This document shows positions 1-8,785 of a stretch of DNA of 64,000 bases, piece by piece (positions within the stretch are counted from its first letter, which is position 1; every line of letters starts with the position of its first letter). Below the pieces are notes generated by a model, which ran no database searches, was not told the DNA's origin, and saw only the letters and a list, made by a program, of their open reading frames with translations. The position numbers were made by a program, and so were the translations under genes. The DNA is from Streptomyces sp. NBC_01016 (GTDB lineage: Bacteria > Actinomycetota > Actinomycetes > Streptomycetales > Streptomycetaceae). The stretch lies in contig NZ_JAPEOQ010000001.1 of assembly GCF_026341035.1 (NCBI RefSeq), forward strand, positions 2,542,001-2,606,000. Direction: 5' to 3'.

Positions 1-772
1 CGAAGCCCATCGCGGCAATGGCCGGAAGGCGACGGGCGGCCGTGCGGAAGGTGCCGCTCACCGGTGGTCGGCCGGGCTCGACGACGGCGCCCTCGGAGCG
101 CGGGAAGAACTCGTACCAGGACCCGAACAGGGCCCGCTCCCGCTCCACCTGGAGGGGCAACTTGCCGCTGCGCGTGACCAGTTCGCGCAGTGGGTGGCGG
201 GCGAGGGCCCGCAGGACGTCGGGGGCGAGCGCGGCGGCGAGCCGGGCGGGGGCCTGGCGCGTGGTGTCACGGAGGGCGGCGGCGGCCCGCGCAATCGTTT
301 CGCGAAAAGGTGCGGGGGCGCCCTTCGCGGCGCGTTCGTGCAGCAACGCACCGTCCTCCAGGACGAGTTCGGAGTCGATGCCCGCCGGAATCTTGATCTT
401 CGCCGTGTGCCGCCAGGTCGTCACGGGGTCGCCCCACGCCTCGACCCGGTAGGTCCAGCGGCCTGGCGCGTCCGGCGTGACCTCGGCGCCCCAGCGGTCG
501 GTGCCGGGCGCCAGCTCGCGCATCGGCGTCCAGGGGCCGGGCTCGCCGTCGGGGCCGCGCAGCACGACGTTCGCGGCGACGGCGTCGTGCCCCTCGCGGA
601 ACACGGTGGCCGTGACCAGGAAGGTCTCGCCGGCCACTGCCTTGGCGGGGCGCCGGCCGCCCTCGACGACGGGGCGGACGTCGCGGATGGGGATGCGGCC
701 CATCGTGGCGCGTGGTGTCGCGGGCTTACGGGGCGTGCGCGAGGCGTGCGAAGGAGATCGCTTTGCGGGCAT
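1..772 (-). CDS. glgE: GlgE, alpha-1,4-glucan:maltose-1-phosphate maltosyltransferase (5' part only)
   Basis: Amino-terminal ~257 residues of GlgE; the rest lies beyond the left edge. GlgE transfers maltose from maltose-1-phosphate to growing alpha-1,4-glucan in the cytoplasm. Visible features are a short basic leader, then the GRIPIRDVRPVVEGGRRPAK opening and a stretch containing FREGHDAVAANVVLRGPDG and TYRVEAWGDPVTTWRH, which I recognise as the GlgE N-terminal domain; the GH13 catalytic barrel is not in the window. The ATG at 772 is preceded by AGGAG seven bases upstream. It is divergent from the nearby maltokinase-cap gene and glgP, in keeping with an alpha-glucan locus. Confidence is high for the family; pathway partners beyond the edge are inferred. 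Confidence 0.9.
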   Translation of the reverse strand, partial: MPAKRSPSHASRTPRKPATPRATMGRIPIRDVRPVVEGGRRPAKAVAGETFLVTATVFREGHDAVAANVVLRGPDGEPGPWTPMRELAPGTDRWGAEVTPDAPGRWTYRVEAWGDPVTTWRHTAKIKIPAGIDSELVLEDGALLHERAAKGAPAPFRETIARAAAALRDTTRQAPARLAAALAPDVLRALARHPLRELVTRSGKLPLQVERERALFGSWYEFFPRSEGAVVEPGRPPVSGTFRTAARRLPAIAAMGF

Positions 773-989
773 GACCGCTCCTGTCCGCGGGGAATCGGGG
801 GTGCGGAAACGAGATTCGGGGGAGAGGGCCGTGCGGTGAAGCAGTGCGGGCGTACCGATGGAGCCTTCCACGCTCCATCGGCGGGCAATCCGTGTCGTAC
901 CAAGTACTCGTCACTACTGGCGCGTAAGGGAACACATAAGACCGGCCCCGCCGAAAACGACGGGACCGTGACATTAACTCACCTTCCTT

Positions 990-2207
990 CTAAGGGTTGT
1001 TGACCTGAAGCAGCTTGTTCGGCGAGCCGAGGCCCGCGCCCGTCACCTTGCCCGGCACGGCCCGCTCGGCCAGCGCCTTGCTCACCGCGGCGGGCGACGC
1101 CGTCGCGTGGTCGGCGAGGTACAGCGCGGCCGCGCCCGCGACGTGCGGTGATGCCATGGACGTACCGGAGAAGGTGGCCTTCCCCGAGTCGCTCGCGTTC
1201 GACGCGGACGTGATGTCCACGCCGGGCGCGAACAGGTCGAGGCGAGTACCCCAATTGGAGAAGCTCGCACGCGCGTCCTTCTTGTCGGTCGCGCCGACAG
1301 TGATCGCTTCCTTCACGCGGGCCGGCGAGTACAGCTCCGCGGGCATGCCGTCGTTGCCCGCCGCCACCGTGTAGGTGACACCGGAGGCGATGGAGTTCCG
1401 TACGGCGGCGTCGAGTTGGGCGTTCGCGTAGCCGCCGAGGCTCAGGTTCGCCACGGCCGGCCGCTGGGCGTGCTTGGTCACCCAGTCGATGCCCGCGAGC
1501 ACCTGTGCCGTCGTGCCGGATCCCTCGTCGTTGAGCACGCGCACGCCGACCACGTCGGCCTTTTTGGCGACGCCGTACTGCTCGCCCGCGACGGTCCCGG
1601 CGACATGGGTGCCGTGTCCGTTGCCGTCCTGCGCGGTCGCGTCGTTGTCGACGAAGTCCCAGCCGCTCGTGGCACGCCCGCCGAAGTCGCCGTGGGTGGC
1701 GCGGATGCCGGTGTCGATGACGTAGACGTGCACGCCGGCGCCCGCGGACTCGGGCCAGGTGTACGACTTGTCGAGCGGCAGATCGTTCTGGTCGATGCGG
1801 TCCAGGCCCCACGAGGGCGGATTCTTCTGGTTGTGGTCCACGGTGACCTGGGAGTCCTGGACGACCGACGCGACGTCGCCGTCGGCCGCGAGCTGCTTGG
1901 CCTCCCCCGCGCCGAGCGTCACCGCGTAGCCGTTGAGCGCCTGGCTGTAGGTGTGGCGTATTTTCGCCCCGTATTTCTCCGCGAGGTGCTTGCCCTCGTC
2001 GGACGGAGCCCTGGTGTCCCCCTTCAGTGTCACTATGTAGCTGCCCGCTATGGCGCCGGGCTCGCCGGCGCCGAATATCCGCCCCTGTGCGGGGGCGGCG
2101 TTCGCGGGCAGGGTGATGGCCGAAAGCACCGCGACCGTGGCGACCGCGGTGAGCCCACCGGCCCAGCGCGTCCGTCGCTTTCGCGTCACTCGCACGGTCC
2201 CTGCCAT
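990..2207 (-). CDS. Secreted subtilisin-like serine protease (S8 family)
   Basis: Extracellular endopeptidase of 405 residues. A signal peptide (about residues 1-38, basic start then a hydrophobic core ending in ANA) is followed by an I9 inhibitor-type propeptide (about 52-123) and the S8 catalytic domain. The triad is visible: Asp165 in VIDTG, His198 in GHGTHVAG, Ser350 in SGTSMASPHVAG, with oxyanion Asn285 in AAGND. Length fits the proteinase K/aqualysin type without a C-terminal extension. The reading frame is open far upstream, but the ATG at 2207 is the only start giving a signal peptide and has GGAGGGGG upstream. It is a single-gene unit facing away from the neighbouring maltokinase-cap gene. 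Confidence 0.93.
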   Translation of the reverse strand: MAGTVRVTRKRRTRWAGGLTAVATVAVLSAITLPANAAPAQGRIFGAGEPGAIAGSYIVTLKGDTRAPSDEGKHLAEKYGAKIRHTYSQALNGYAVTLGAGEAKQLAADGDVASVVQDSQVTVDHNQKNPPSWGLDRIDQNDLPLDKSYTWPESAGAGVHVYVIDTGIRATHGDFGGRATSGWDFVDNDATAQDGNGHGTHVAGTVAGEQYGVAKKADVVGVRVLNDEGSGTTAQVLAGIDWVTKHAQRPAVANLSLGGYANAQLDAAVRNSIASGVTYTVAAGNDGMPAELYSPARVKEAITVGATDKKDARASFSNWGTRLDLFAPGVDITSASNASDSGKATFSGTSMASPHVAGAAALYLADHATASPAAVSKALAERAVPGKVTGAGLGSPNKLLQVNNP

Positions 2208-2435
2208 GGGTGAGTCCCCCTCCTCAACTCGGCGCGCTCTCACGCCAGTTGGCAGCCTCTCGTGTGGTGTGAAGCACCACAAGGAGGTACGAGGTGGCGG
2301 AATCGGCCATATCGGTCGTGGGGGTTGTGCGGTTGAGTTGCGGCGAATTCCGGACTTCCGCTTGGGGTTTCCGGCCTTCGGGGCGGGGCGCGCAATTCCC
2401 TGGCGCGGCGCGCGACGGCGTCCGATGATGAGGCC

Positions 2436-3008
2436 GTGTCGATCATTCACCGCACCACACTCAAGCCCACCAAGCTCGAACTCCTCGCGGACTGGCTGCC
2501 GAAGCAGCCCTGGTATCAGGGCGCGGGCACCCCGGAGCTGACCAAGGCCGGCGGGTTCCGGCTCGACGATCCGGCCGGGGACGTCGGCATCGAGTTCATG
2601 GCCGCGACGGACACCTCGGGCCCCGAACCGGTGACGTACCACGTGCCGATGGCCTACCGCGGGGCACCGCTGGAGGGCGCCCCGGACGACGCGCTCATCG
2701 GCACCACCGAGCACGGCGTGCTCGGGAAGCGCTGGGTGTACGACGGGGCCAAGGATCCGCTGCTCGTACGGGAGTTGACCGCCCTGCTGAAGGGTGAGGT
2801 GCGCGCGCACGCGCAGAGCATCGACGGGGCGCTCGACCCGACCGTGCACGCCCACGTCACCACCGACGACGCCCGGCCCGAGATCGTGCGCGTCCTGGAG
2901 GCGGGCGCGAAGGCGCCGGACGACGCCGTCGGCGAGGTGACCGCCGAGTGGCTGGCGGAGGGCGAGCGACGGGTACGTGGGGTTTTCGTAGTGGTTCGGG
3001 CCGGCTGA
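2436..3008 (+). CDS. Stand-alone maltokinase N-terminal cap-domain protein
   Basis: Cytosolic protein of 190 residues. The opening (TTLKPTKLELLADWLPKQPWY) resembles the N-terminal cap of mycobacterial/streptomycete maltokinase, and the middle (VTYHVPMAYRGAPLEGAPDDALIGTTEHGVLGKRWVYDG) matches the cap's beta-rich part. There is no kinase domain: no phosphotransferase catalytic loop or metal-binding motif follows. Maltokinase makes maltose-1-phosphate, the GlgE substrate, and glgE and glgP flank this gene, so a role in alpha-glucan metabolism is a reasonable inference, possibly as a binding or regulatory module. The start is a GTG with a weak GAGG upstream. Function unknown; family assignment fairly secure. 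Confidence 0.75.
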   Translation: MSIIHRTTLKPTKLELLADWLPKQPWYQGAGTPELTKAGGFRLDDPAGDVGIEFMAATDTSGPEPVTYHVPMAYRGAPLEGAPDDALIGTTEHGVLGKRWVYDGAKDPLLVRELTALLKGEVRAHAQSIDGALDPTVHAHVTTDDARPEIVRVLEAGAKAPDDAVGEVTAEWLAEGERRVRGVFVVVRAG

Positions 3009-3148
3009 GGGCCTCTGGGCGTTGCGTGCCTCCGGGTGATCATCAAATCTGACATCGTGGGCAGGTCGCCGATGACCAGTGGCGACGACTTCCTGCACCG
3101 ACGTCCGAATGGTTTGGATGTGGTTTTTTGATCTGGGGGGCAACACGC

Positions 3149-3619
3149 ATGACAGCGATCCGACGTCCGCGAAAGCTGGCACGCATCTTCACAGGAGCGG
3201 CCCTCGCGGTGGGTGCGCTGCTCGGCGCGGCCGCCGCACCGGCGGCGGCCGCTGACCCCAACCCCGAAGCGGCCGTCACCTATCAGGAGGTCGGCGACAG
3301 CGTCGGCGTCCGGGTGGGGCTGACCCAGGACGGTTCGTTCCTCGGCCAGGTCGAGTTCGACCCGGCCGCGCAGCAGCTCCGCGTCCTGGACACCAAGAAC
3401 GACGACGACACGTTCTACGTGCACGTCTCCTCGACGCAGGGCGGTGCCGAGCACAACCTGGGCACGTACTCCGCGTCCGGCAGCGAGGCCCCCGTGGACT
3501 CCGTCGTGAAGAACTTCGACCTGCCGAAGGGCACGCCCCTCGACATCGAGGTGTACGACGACGCGGCACTCACCGACTACATCGGTGGGGCGCGCGGCAC
3601 CGGTTCGGCGATCGCCTGA
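3149..3619 (+). CDS. Small secreted protein of unknown function
   Basis: 156-residue protein with a clear Sec signal peptide: a basic start (RRPRKLAR), a hydrophobic core and an Ala-rich cleavage region around residues 33-36. The mature part is acidic (many Asp/Glu), has no cysteines and no motif I recognise; it looks like a small beta-rich secreted domain. The ATG at 3149 has a GGGGGG ribosome site nine bases upstream and is preferred over an in-frame ATG seven codons earlier. It is a single gene followed by a very strong terminator hairpin. No function is proposed. Confidence 0.8.
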   Translation: MTAIRRPRKLARIFTGAALAVGALLGAAAAPAAAADPNPEAAVTYQEVGDSVGVRVGLTQDGSFLGQVEFDPAAQQLRVLDTKNDDDTFYVHVSSTQGGAEHNLGTYSASGSEAPVDSVVKNFDLPKGTPLDIEVYDDAALTDYIGGARGTGSAIA

Positions 3620-3640
3620 CACCGGCCCCCAGGGGCACCC

Positions 3641-3689
3641 GCGTACGGCGGTCCGGGCGCGCACAGCGCGTGCCCGGACCGCCGTACGC
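3641..3689 (+). terminator. Strong intrinsic hairpin after the small secreted protein gene
   Basis: A perfect 18-bp inverted repeat (left arm 3641-3658, right arm 3672-3689) with a 13-base loop that can itself pair as GCGC-ACA-GCGC. It lies 22 bp after the stop at 3619 and before glgP. There is no T-run, as usual for Streptomyces terminators. Confidence 0.8.
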
Positions 3690-3783
3690 GTTCCGGGCGC
3701 CCTGTCCCGCGCCGCGGCCGTGCGGCTACCGTCTCGGGGACACGCGACTCAGGCATACGACGCGCAACCGCAGAGGTGAGCAC

Positions 3784-6402
3784 GTGAAGGCCATCCGTCG
3801 ATTCACCGTCCGACCGGTCCTGCCCGAACCCCTCGCTCCGCTACAGGACTTGGCGCGCAATCTGCGCTGGTCCTGGCATGCGGGGACCCGTGACCTGTTC
3901 GCCGCGGTGGACCCCGACCGCTGGGCCGCGTCCGACGGCGACCCGCTGCGGCTGCTCGGCAGCGTGCCGCCCGAGCGGCTCGCCCGGCTCGCGGGCGACG
4001 AGGACTTCCTCGCGAGGCTGAGTGAGGTCGCCGACGATCTGCGCGGCTATCTGCACGACGACCGCTGGTACCAGGAGCGGGCGCGGCAGTCCCAACTGCC
4101 CGCCGGCATCGCCTACTTCTCGCCCGAGTTCGGCATCACGGCCGCGCTCCCGCAGTACTCGGGCGGCCTCGGGATCCTCGCCGGCGACCACCTCAAGGCC
4201 GCGAGCGACCTCGGGGCACCGCTGATCGGCGTAGGACTGTTGTACCGGCACGGCTACTTCCGGCAGTCGCTCTCCCGGGACGCCTGGCAGCAGGAGACAT
4301 ATCCCGTCACCGACCCGAACGAGCTGCCGTTGACCCTGCTCCGGGAGCCCGACGGCACCGCGGTGCACCTCGCGCTCGCCCTGCCCGGCGGGCGCCGGCT
4401 GTTCGCGCGCGTGTGGCAGGCGCAGGTGGGGCGGGTGCCGCTGCTCCTCCTCGACTCGGACGTCGAGGAGAACGATGCCCACGAACGGGATGTGACCGAC
4501 CGGCTCTACGGCGGCGGCAGCGAGCACCGGCTGTTGCAGGAGATGCTGCTGGGGATCGGCGGGGTCCGCGCCGTCCGCGCGTACTGCCGGCTCACCGGAC
4601 ATCCCGAACCCGAGGTCTTCCACACCAACGAGGGGCACGCGGGCTTCCTCGGCGTGGAGCGCATCGCCGAACTCGCCGAGCGGGGAACGGACTTCGACTC
4701 CGCGCTCGAAGCGGTGCGGGCGGGCGCCGTCTTCACGACGCACACCCCCGTACCCGCAGGCATCGACCGCTTCGACCGGGAGCTCGTCGCCCGCCACTTC
4801 GGCGCCGCGGCCGAGCTGCCGGGCCTCGACGTGCAGCGCATACTCGACCTCGGCATGGAGACGTACGCGGGCGGCGACCCGAACGTCTTCAACATGGCGG
4901 TGATGGGGCTGCGGCTCGCGCAGCGCGCCAACGGCGTCTCCACACTGCACGGGTCCGTCAGCCGGGACATGTTCGCCGGGCTGTGGCCGGGATTCGACGT
5001 CGAGGAGGTGCCGATCGCCTCCGTGACCAACGGCGTGCACGCACCGACGTGGGTCGCCCCCGAGGTGTACCGGCTCGGAGCGCGGCAGATCGGGGAGCGG
5101 CGCACCGAGGACGCCCTGTCGGTCGGCGGCTCGGCACGCTGGGACGCCGTCGGCGAGATCGCCGACCGGGACATCTGGGAGCTGCGCGGCGAACTGCGCC
5201 GGCAGCTCGTCGACGAGGTGCGCGAACGGCTCGCCGCGTCCTGGCGGCAGCGCGGCGCGGGCGCGGCCGAACTCGGCTGGATCGACGGCGTGTTGGACCC
5301 GAACGTGCTCACCATCGGCTTCGCGCGCCGCGTGCCCTCGTACAAGAGGCTCACGCTGATGCTGCGCGATCCGGACCGGCTGATGCGGCTGCTGCTCGAC
5401 GAGGAGCGGCCGATCCAGATCGTGGTCGCGGGCAAGGCGCACCCGGCCGACGACGGCGGCAAGCGGCTCGTGCAGGAGCTGGTGCGGTTCACCGACGACC
5501 CGCGGGTGCGGCACCGCATCGTCTTCCTGCCCGACTACGGGATGGCGATGGCGCAGAAGCTCTACCCCGGCTGCGACGTCTGGCTGAACAACCCGCTGCG
5601 GCCGCTGGAGGCGTGCGGGACCTCCGGCATGAAGGCGGCCCTCAACGGCTGCCTCAACTTGTCCGTCCTGGACGGCTGGTGGGACGAATGGTTCGCGCCC
5701 GACTACGGCTGGGCCATCCCGACGGCCGACGGAACGGCCACCGACGAGCACCGGCGCGACGACCTGGAGTCGGCCGCGCTGTACGACCTCCTGGAGCGCC
5801 GGGTGACGCCGCGCTTCTACGAGCGCGGCCCCGGAGGGCTGCCCGACCGCTGGATCGAGATGGTCCGCCAGACCCTCACGCACCTCGGCCCGAAGCTCCT
5901 CGCGGGGCGCATGGTCCGCGAGTACGTGGACCAGCTGTACGCCCCCGCCGCCGGGTCCGCGCGCGCCCTCACCCCGGACGCGGCACGGGACCTCGCAGCG
6001 TGGAAGGCGCGGGTCCGCGCCGCCTGGCCGCGCGTCACCGTCGACCATGTGGAGGCCTCGGCGGGCGGCGCCGAACTGGGTGCCACGCTCGGTCTCCATG
6101 TCCGGGTCGCACTCGGTGAGTTGGGCCCCGACGACGTCGAGGTGCAGGCCGTGGCGGGGCGGGTCGACACCGAGGACCGGATCACCGAGCCGACGACGGT
6201 GCCGCTGAAGCCTGTCGGCGGGCCGGACGGGGAGGGGCGCTGGGCGTACGAGGGGCCGCTCGCCCTCGACCGTAGCGGCCCCTACGGGTACACCGTCCGT
6301 GTGCTGCCGGCGCATCCGCTGCTCGCGTCGGAGGCGGAGACGGGGCTTGTTGCCGTGCCGACGGAGGCGACGCAGGAGGGGGCCGGGGTGTTGTTGCGGT
6401 GA
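3784..6402 (+). CDS. glgP: Glycogen/maltodextrin phosphorylase
   Basis: 872-residue alpha-glucan phosphorylase releasing glucose-1-phosphate from alpha-1,4-glucans. The N-terminal ~120 residues are the DUF3417-type domain of actinobacterial GlgP (VRPVLPEPLAPLQDLARNLR..W), followed by the phosphorylase core with SPEFGI and YSGGLGILAGDHLKAASDL, VFHTNEGHAGF, and the PLP-lysine segment GTSGMKAALNG with Lys617. Size fits this long actinobacterial class. The start is GTG at 3784 preceded by AGAGGTGAG. With glgE and the maltokinase-cap gene alongside, it belongs to the glycogen/maltose-1-phosphate network. It is followed by a long GC-rich terminator hairpin. Confidence 0.95.
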   Translation: MKAIRRFTVRPVLPEPLAPLQDLARNLRWSWHAGTRDLFAAVDPDRWAASDGDPLRLLGSVPPERLARLAGDEDFLARLSEVADDLRGYLHDDRWYQERARQSQLPAGIAYFSPEFGITAALPQYSGGLGILAGDHLKAASDLGAPLIGVGLLYRHGYFRQSLSRDAWQQETYPVTDPNELPLTLLREPDGTAVHLALALPGGRRLFARVWQAQVGRVPLLLLDSDVEENDAHERDVTDRLYGGGSEHRLLQEMLLGIGGVRAVRAYCRLTGHPEPEVFHTNEGHAGFLGVERIAELAERGTDFDSALEAVRAGAVFTTHTPVPAGIDRFDRELVARHFGAAAELPGLDVQRILDLGMETYAGGDPNVFNMAVMGLRLAQRANGVSTLHGSVSRDMFAGLWPGFDVEEVPIASVTNGVHAPTWVAPEVYRLGARQIGERRTEDALSVGGSARWDAVGEIADRDIWELRGELRRQLVDEVRERLAASWRQRGAGAAELGWIDGVLDPNVLTIGFARRVPSYKRLTLMLRDPDRLMRLLLDEERPIQIVVAGKAHPADDGGKRLVQELVRFTDDPRVRHRIVFLPDYGMAMAQKLYPGCDVWLNNPLRPLEACGTSGMKAALNGCLNLSVLDGWWDEWFAPDYGWAIPTADGTATDEHRRDDLESAALYDLLERRVTPRFYERGPGGLPDRWIEMVRQTLTHLGPKLLAGRMVREYVDQLYAPAAGSARALTPDAARDLAAWKARVRAAWPRVTVDHVEASAGGAELGATLGLHVRVALGELGPDDVEVQAVAGRVDTEDRITEPTTVPLKPVGGPDGEGRWAYEGPLALDRSGPYGYTVRVLPAHPLLASEAETGLVAVPTEATQEGAGVLLR

Positions 6403-6410
6403 GGTCGTAC

Positions 6411-6449
6411 GGGGGCGGGGCCCGGGGCTCTGCCCCGGACCCCGCCCCC
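6411..6449. terminator. Bidirectional hairpin containing the 20-nt GGGGTCCGGGGCAGAGCCCC repeat core
   Basis: The arms 6411-6428 and 6432-6449 pair over 17 bp with one mismatch and a 3-base loop, placed between the convergent glgP and M4 protease genes. Read on the minus strand, 6424-6443 is identical to the core of the 39-nt repeat found at 8722 and 23971. Confidence 0.8.
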
Positions 6450-6468
6450 CTTGGGGCTCAATTGGTGC

Positions 6469-8508
6469 TTACGGGAACGTCAGCTTGAAGCTGTTGATGT
6501 AGCCCGTGTCCTGGGGGCCGAGGTCCTGGACCTTCAGCTTCCAGGTGCCGTTCGCGGTCTCCGCGGAGGCGTTGACCGTGTACGTGGTCTGGATGTTGGG
6601 CGTCGGGTCGTACGCCGAGCTGTGCAGCCGGTATGTGCGGCCGCTCGGGCCGACCAGGTCCACCTGGAGGTCACCGCTCCACGTGTGCACGATGTCGACG
6701 CCGACCTTCAGGGTGGAGGGCGCCGCGCCGCTCACGCCGGTGACCGCGACGGACGACGTGACGGCGGCCCCCGGGGAGTCGGGGATCGTCACGTTCGCGT
6801 CGTTGGTGAACGTCTTGCCGGTGCCCGGGTCGCCGCCGCCGGACCGGGCGCCTACGGCCACCCCGGCCCACGCGTCCTGCACGGCCTTGTACTCGGCGGA
6901 CGTCGTCCCGTACAGCTCACCGGCGGCCGCGAGGGTACCGGTGCGGGCGCCCGCGTAGTTCGTCGTCGACGTGAACTTCGTGGACAGCGCCTTGAACCAG
7001 ATCAGCGCCGCCTTGTCGCGGCCGATGCCGGTGACCGGAAGGCCGTCGGAGGTCGGCGAGTTGTAGGTCACGCCGTTGATCGTCTTCGTTCCGCTGCCCT
7101 CGCTGAGCAGGTAGAAGAAGTGGTTCGCCGGGCCCGACGAGTAGTGCACGTCGACGCCGCCGATGCCCGAGTACCAGGCGTCCTTGGACGCGCCGTCCTT
7201 GCTCGGCTTGTCCATGTAGCGCAGCGGCGTCCCGTTGCCATTGATGTTGATCTTCTCGCCGATGAGGTAGTCGCCCACGTCGGTCGAGTTGTTGGCGTAG
7301 AACTCCACCGTGGAGCCGAAGATGTCGGACGTCGCCTCGTTCAACCCGCCTGATTCACCGGAGTAGTTGAGGCCCGCGGTGTTCGACGTGACGCCGTGCG
7401 TCATCTCGTGCGCGGCCACGTCGATCGACGTCAGCGGGTGCGTGTTGCTCGTGCCGTCGCCGTACGTCATGCAGAAGCAGCTGTCGTCCCAGAACGCATT
7501 GACGTACGCGTTGCCGTAGTGGACCCGGCTGTATGCGCCGACGCCGTCACCGCGAATGCCGGACCTGCCCTGCACGTTCTTGTAGTAGTCCCAGGTCAGC
7601 GCGGCGCCGTAGTGCGCGTCGGCGGCGGCCGTCTCGGTGTTGGTGGCGGCGCCGTTGCCCCACACGTCGTCGGCGCCGGAGTAGAGGGTGCCCGTCCCCG
7701 ACGTGCCGCGGTTCAGGTTGTACGTCTTGTGGGCGCCGCGGGTGGTGTCGTTCAGCGTGTACGAGGAACCGGACTGCGCGGTGCCGAGGGTGACGGTGCC
7801 GCTGTACTGGGTGTTGCCCGTGCCGGTCTCGATCGCCTGCCACTCGTGGAGCTTCTTGCCGGTGGTGGCGTCGGTGATGACGTGCAGCTGGTTCGGGGTG
7901 CCGTCGTCCTGGAGGCCGCCGACGACGGTCTCGTACGCGAGGGTGGGCTGCCCCTTGGTTGCGCCCTGGCCGAGCCAGACGACCTTGCGGGGCGCCTTGT
8001 CGGCCTCGGTCTTCTTCGAACCGTCGGCCTTGGCGAGCTTCAGGGCCTGGGTCTCGGCGGTGGCCGGCTTCACGTCGGGGGTGGTGTCGACGTTCTTGAG
8101 GTCGGCCTTGGCGGCCTTGGTGACGTCCTTGGCCTTGCCGGACTTCGTGGCTTCGACGATCAAGTCGCCGCCCAGGACGGGGAGTCCGCCGTAGGTGCGC
8201 TCGTAGCGGGTGTGGGTGGTGCCGTCCTTGTCCTGGAGGACGTCCCGTACGACGAGCTTCTCCTGCTTGCCGAGGCCGAGGTCCTTCGCGGTGTCGGCCT
8301 TGCCGGCGTTCGCCTCGCGTATCAGCTCGGCGCGTTCGGCGGGGGAGAGCTTGGCGGGGAGGGAGCCGGGGTCGGCGCCGGTCGCGTCCGCGGTGGCGGG
8401 GAGGGTCTGGAAGGTGACCGTCAGCAGGGCGGCGACGGTGCCGGCGGCGATGGCCGTGGCCCGGCGTCGGGGTGAGCCGGGTCTGAGGGAGCCTGTGTTC
8501 TTGCGCAA
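6469..8508 (-). CDS. Secreted M4 (thermolysin-like) zinc metalloprotease with C-terminal P-domain
   Basis: 679-residue extracellular protease. It has a signal peptide (about 1-38), an FTP/PepSY-type propeptide to about residue 225, an M4 catalytic domain, and a C-terminal proprotein-convertase P-domain (about 585-679: NVTIPDSPGAAVTSSVAV and TYTVNASAETANGTWKLKV). Zinc and catalytic residues are present: HEMTH at 367-371 and Glu391 in GGLNEATSD; the proton-donor region DVHYSSGPANHFFYLLSEG follows. The start is an unusual TTG (8506-8508) with a perfect AGGAG seven bases upstream; an ATG just upstream is out of frame. It is transcribed alone and convergent with glgP. The P-domain may help folding or substrate anchoring, as in other streptomycete M4 enzymes. 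Confidence 0.93.
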   Translation of the reverse strand: MRKNTGSLRPGSPRRRATAIAAGTVAALLTVTFQTLPATADATGADPGSLPAKLSPAERAELIREANAGKADTAKDLGLGKQEKLVVRDVLQDKDGTTHTRYERTYGGLPVLGGDLIVEATKSGKAKDVTKAAKADLKNVDTTPDVKPATAETQALKLAKADGSKKTEADKAPRKVVWLGQGATKGQPTLAYETVVGGLQDDGTPNQLHVITDATTGKKLHEWQAIETGTGNTQYSGTVTLGTAQSGSSYTLNDTTRGAHKTYNLNRGTSGTGTLYSGADDVWGNGAATNTETAAADAHYGAALTWDYYKNVQGRSGIRGDGVGAYSRVHYGNAYVNAFWDDSCFCMTYGDGTSNTHPLTSIDVAAHEMTHGVTSNTAGLNYSGESGGLNEATSDIFGSTVEFYANNSTDVGDYLIGEKININGNGTPLRYMDKPSKDGASKDAWYSGIGGVDVHYSSGPANHFFYLLSEGSGTKTINGVTYNSPTSDGLPVTGIGRDKAALIWFKALSTKFTSTTNYAGARTGTLAAAGELYGTTSAEYKAVQDAWAGVAVGARSGGGDPGTGKTFTNDANVTIPDSPGAAVTSSVAVTGVSGAAPSTLKVGVDIVHTWSGDLQVDLVGPSGRTYRLHSSAYDPTPNIQTTYTVNASAETANGTWKLKVQDLGPQDTGYINSFKLTFP

Positions 8509-8721
8509 CGCTGAACTCCTTCTGCATGGCCGCGAGTTGGGTGTGCGGCCAGTGGGGAACGGGCGGCGGGTGGCCGGCCCGGCAGAGCGCAGTGCGGAGT
8601 GGTGCGGTTCGGAAGCGTGGCATTGGGCGGGTGGGTGTGTCAGGAGCCCGTCAACATGTTGGCCGGAAATCGTTCGGTCTCCGGTGGGGGCCGTTCGATA
8701 ACCGTTGAACCGATCAAGCCC

Positions 8722-8760
8722 CGCCGGCGATTGAGGCGCGGGGTCCGGGGCAGAGCCCCG
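8722..8760 (+). repeat. 39-nt intergenic repeat, copy 1
   Basis: This 39-nt sequence is identical to 23971-24009, starts CGCCGGCGATTGAGGCG and ends in a CGGGGC-AGA-GCCCCG hairpin. It sits between the ABC exporter stop (8786) and the M4 start, where it may also act as a terminator. A third, partial copy is at 6424-6443. Confidence 0.85.
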
Positions 8761-8785
8761 AGACCGCAACACACGTGTGGCGAGA

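Noticed and set aside
194..1003. Long plus-strand open frame opposite glgE
   Set aside because: It is the GC-rich antisense shadow of glgE and its upstream region: Arg/Gly/Ala-rich with no motif, whereas the minus strand encodes a recognisable GlgE N-terminus.
2208..3182. Upstream extension of the protease frame to a 730-residue protein
   Set aside because: The extension runs antisense through the maltokinase-cap gene, and a good ribosome site and signal peptide fix the start at 2207.
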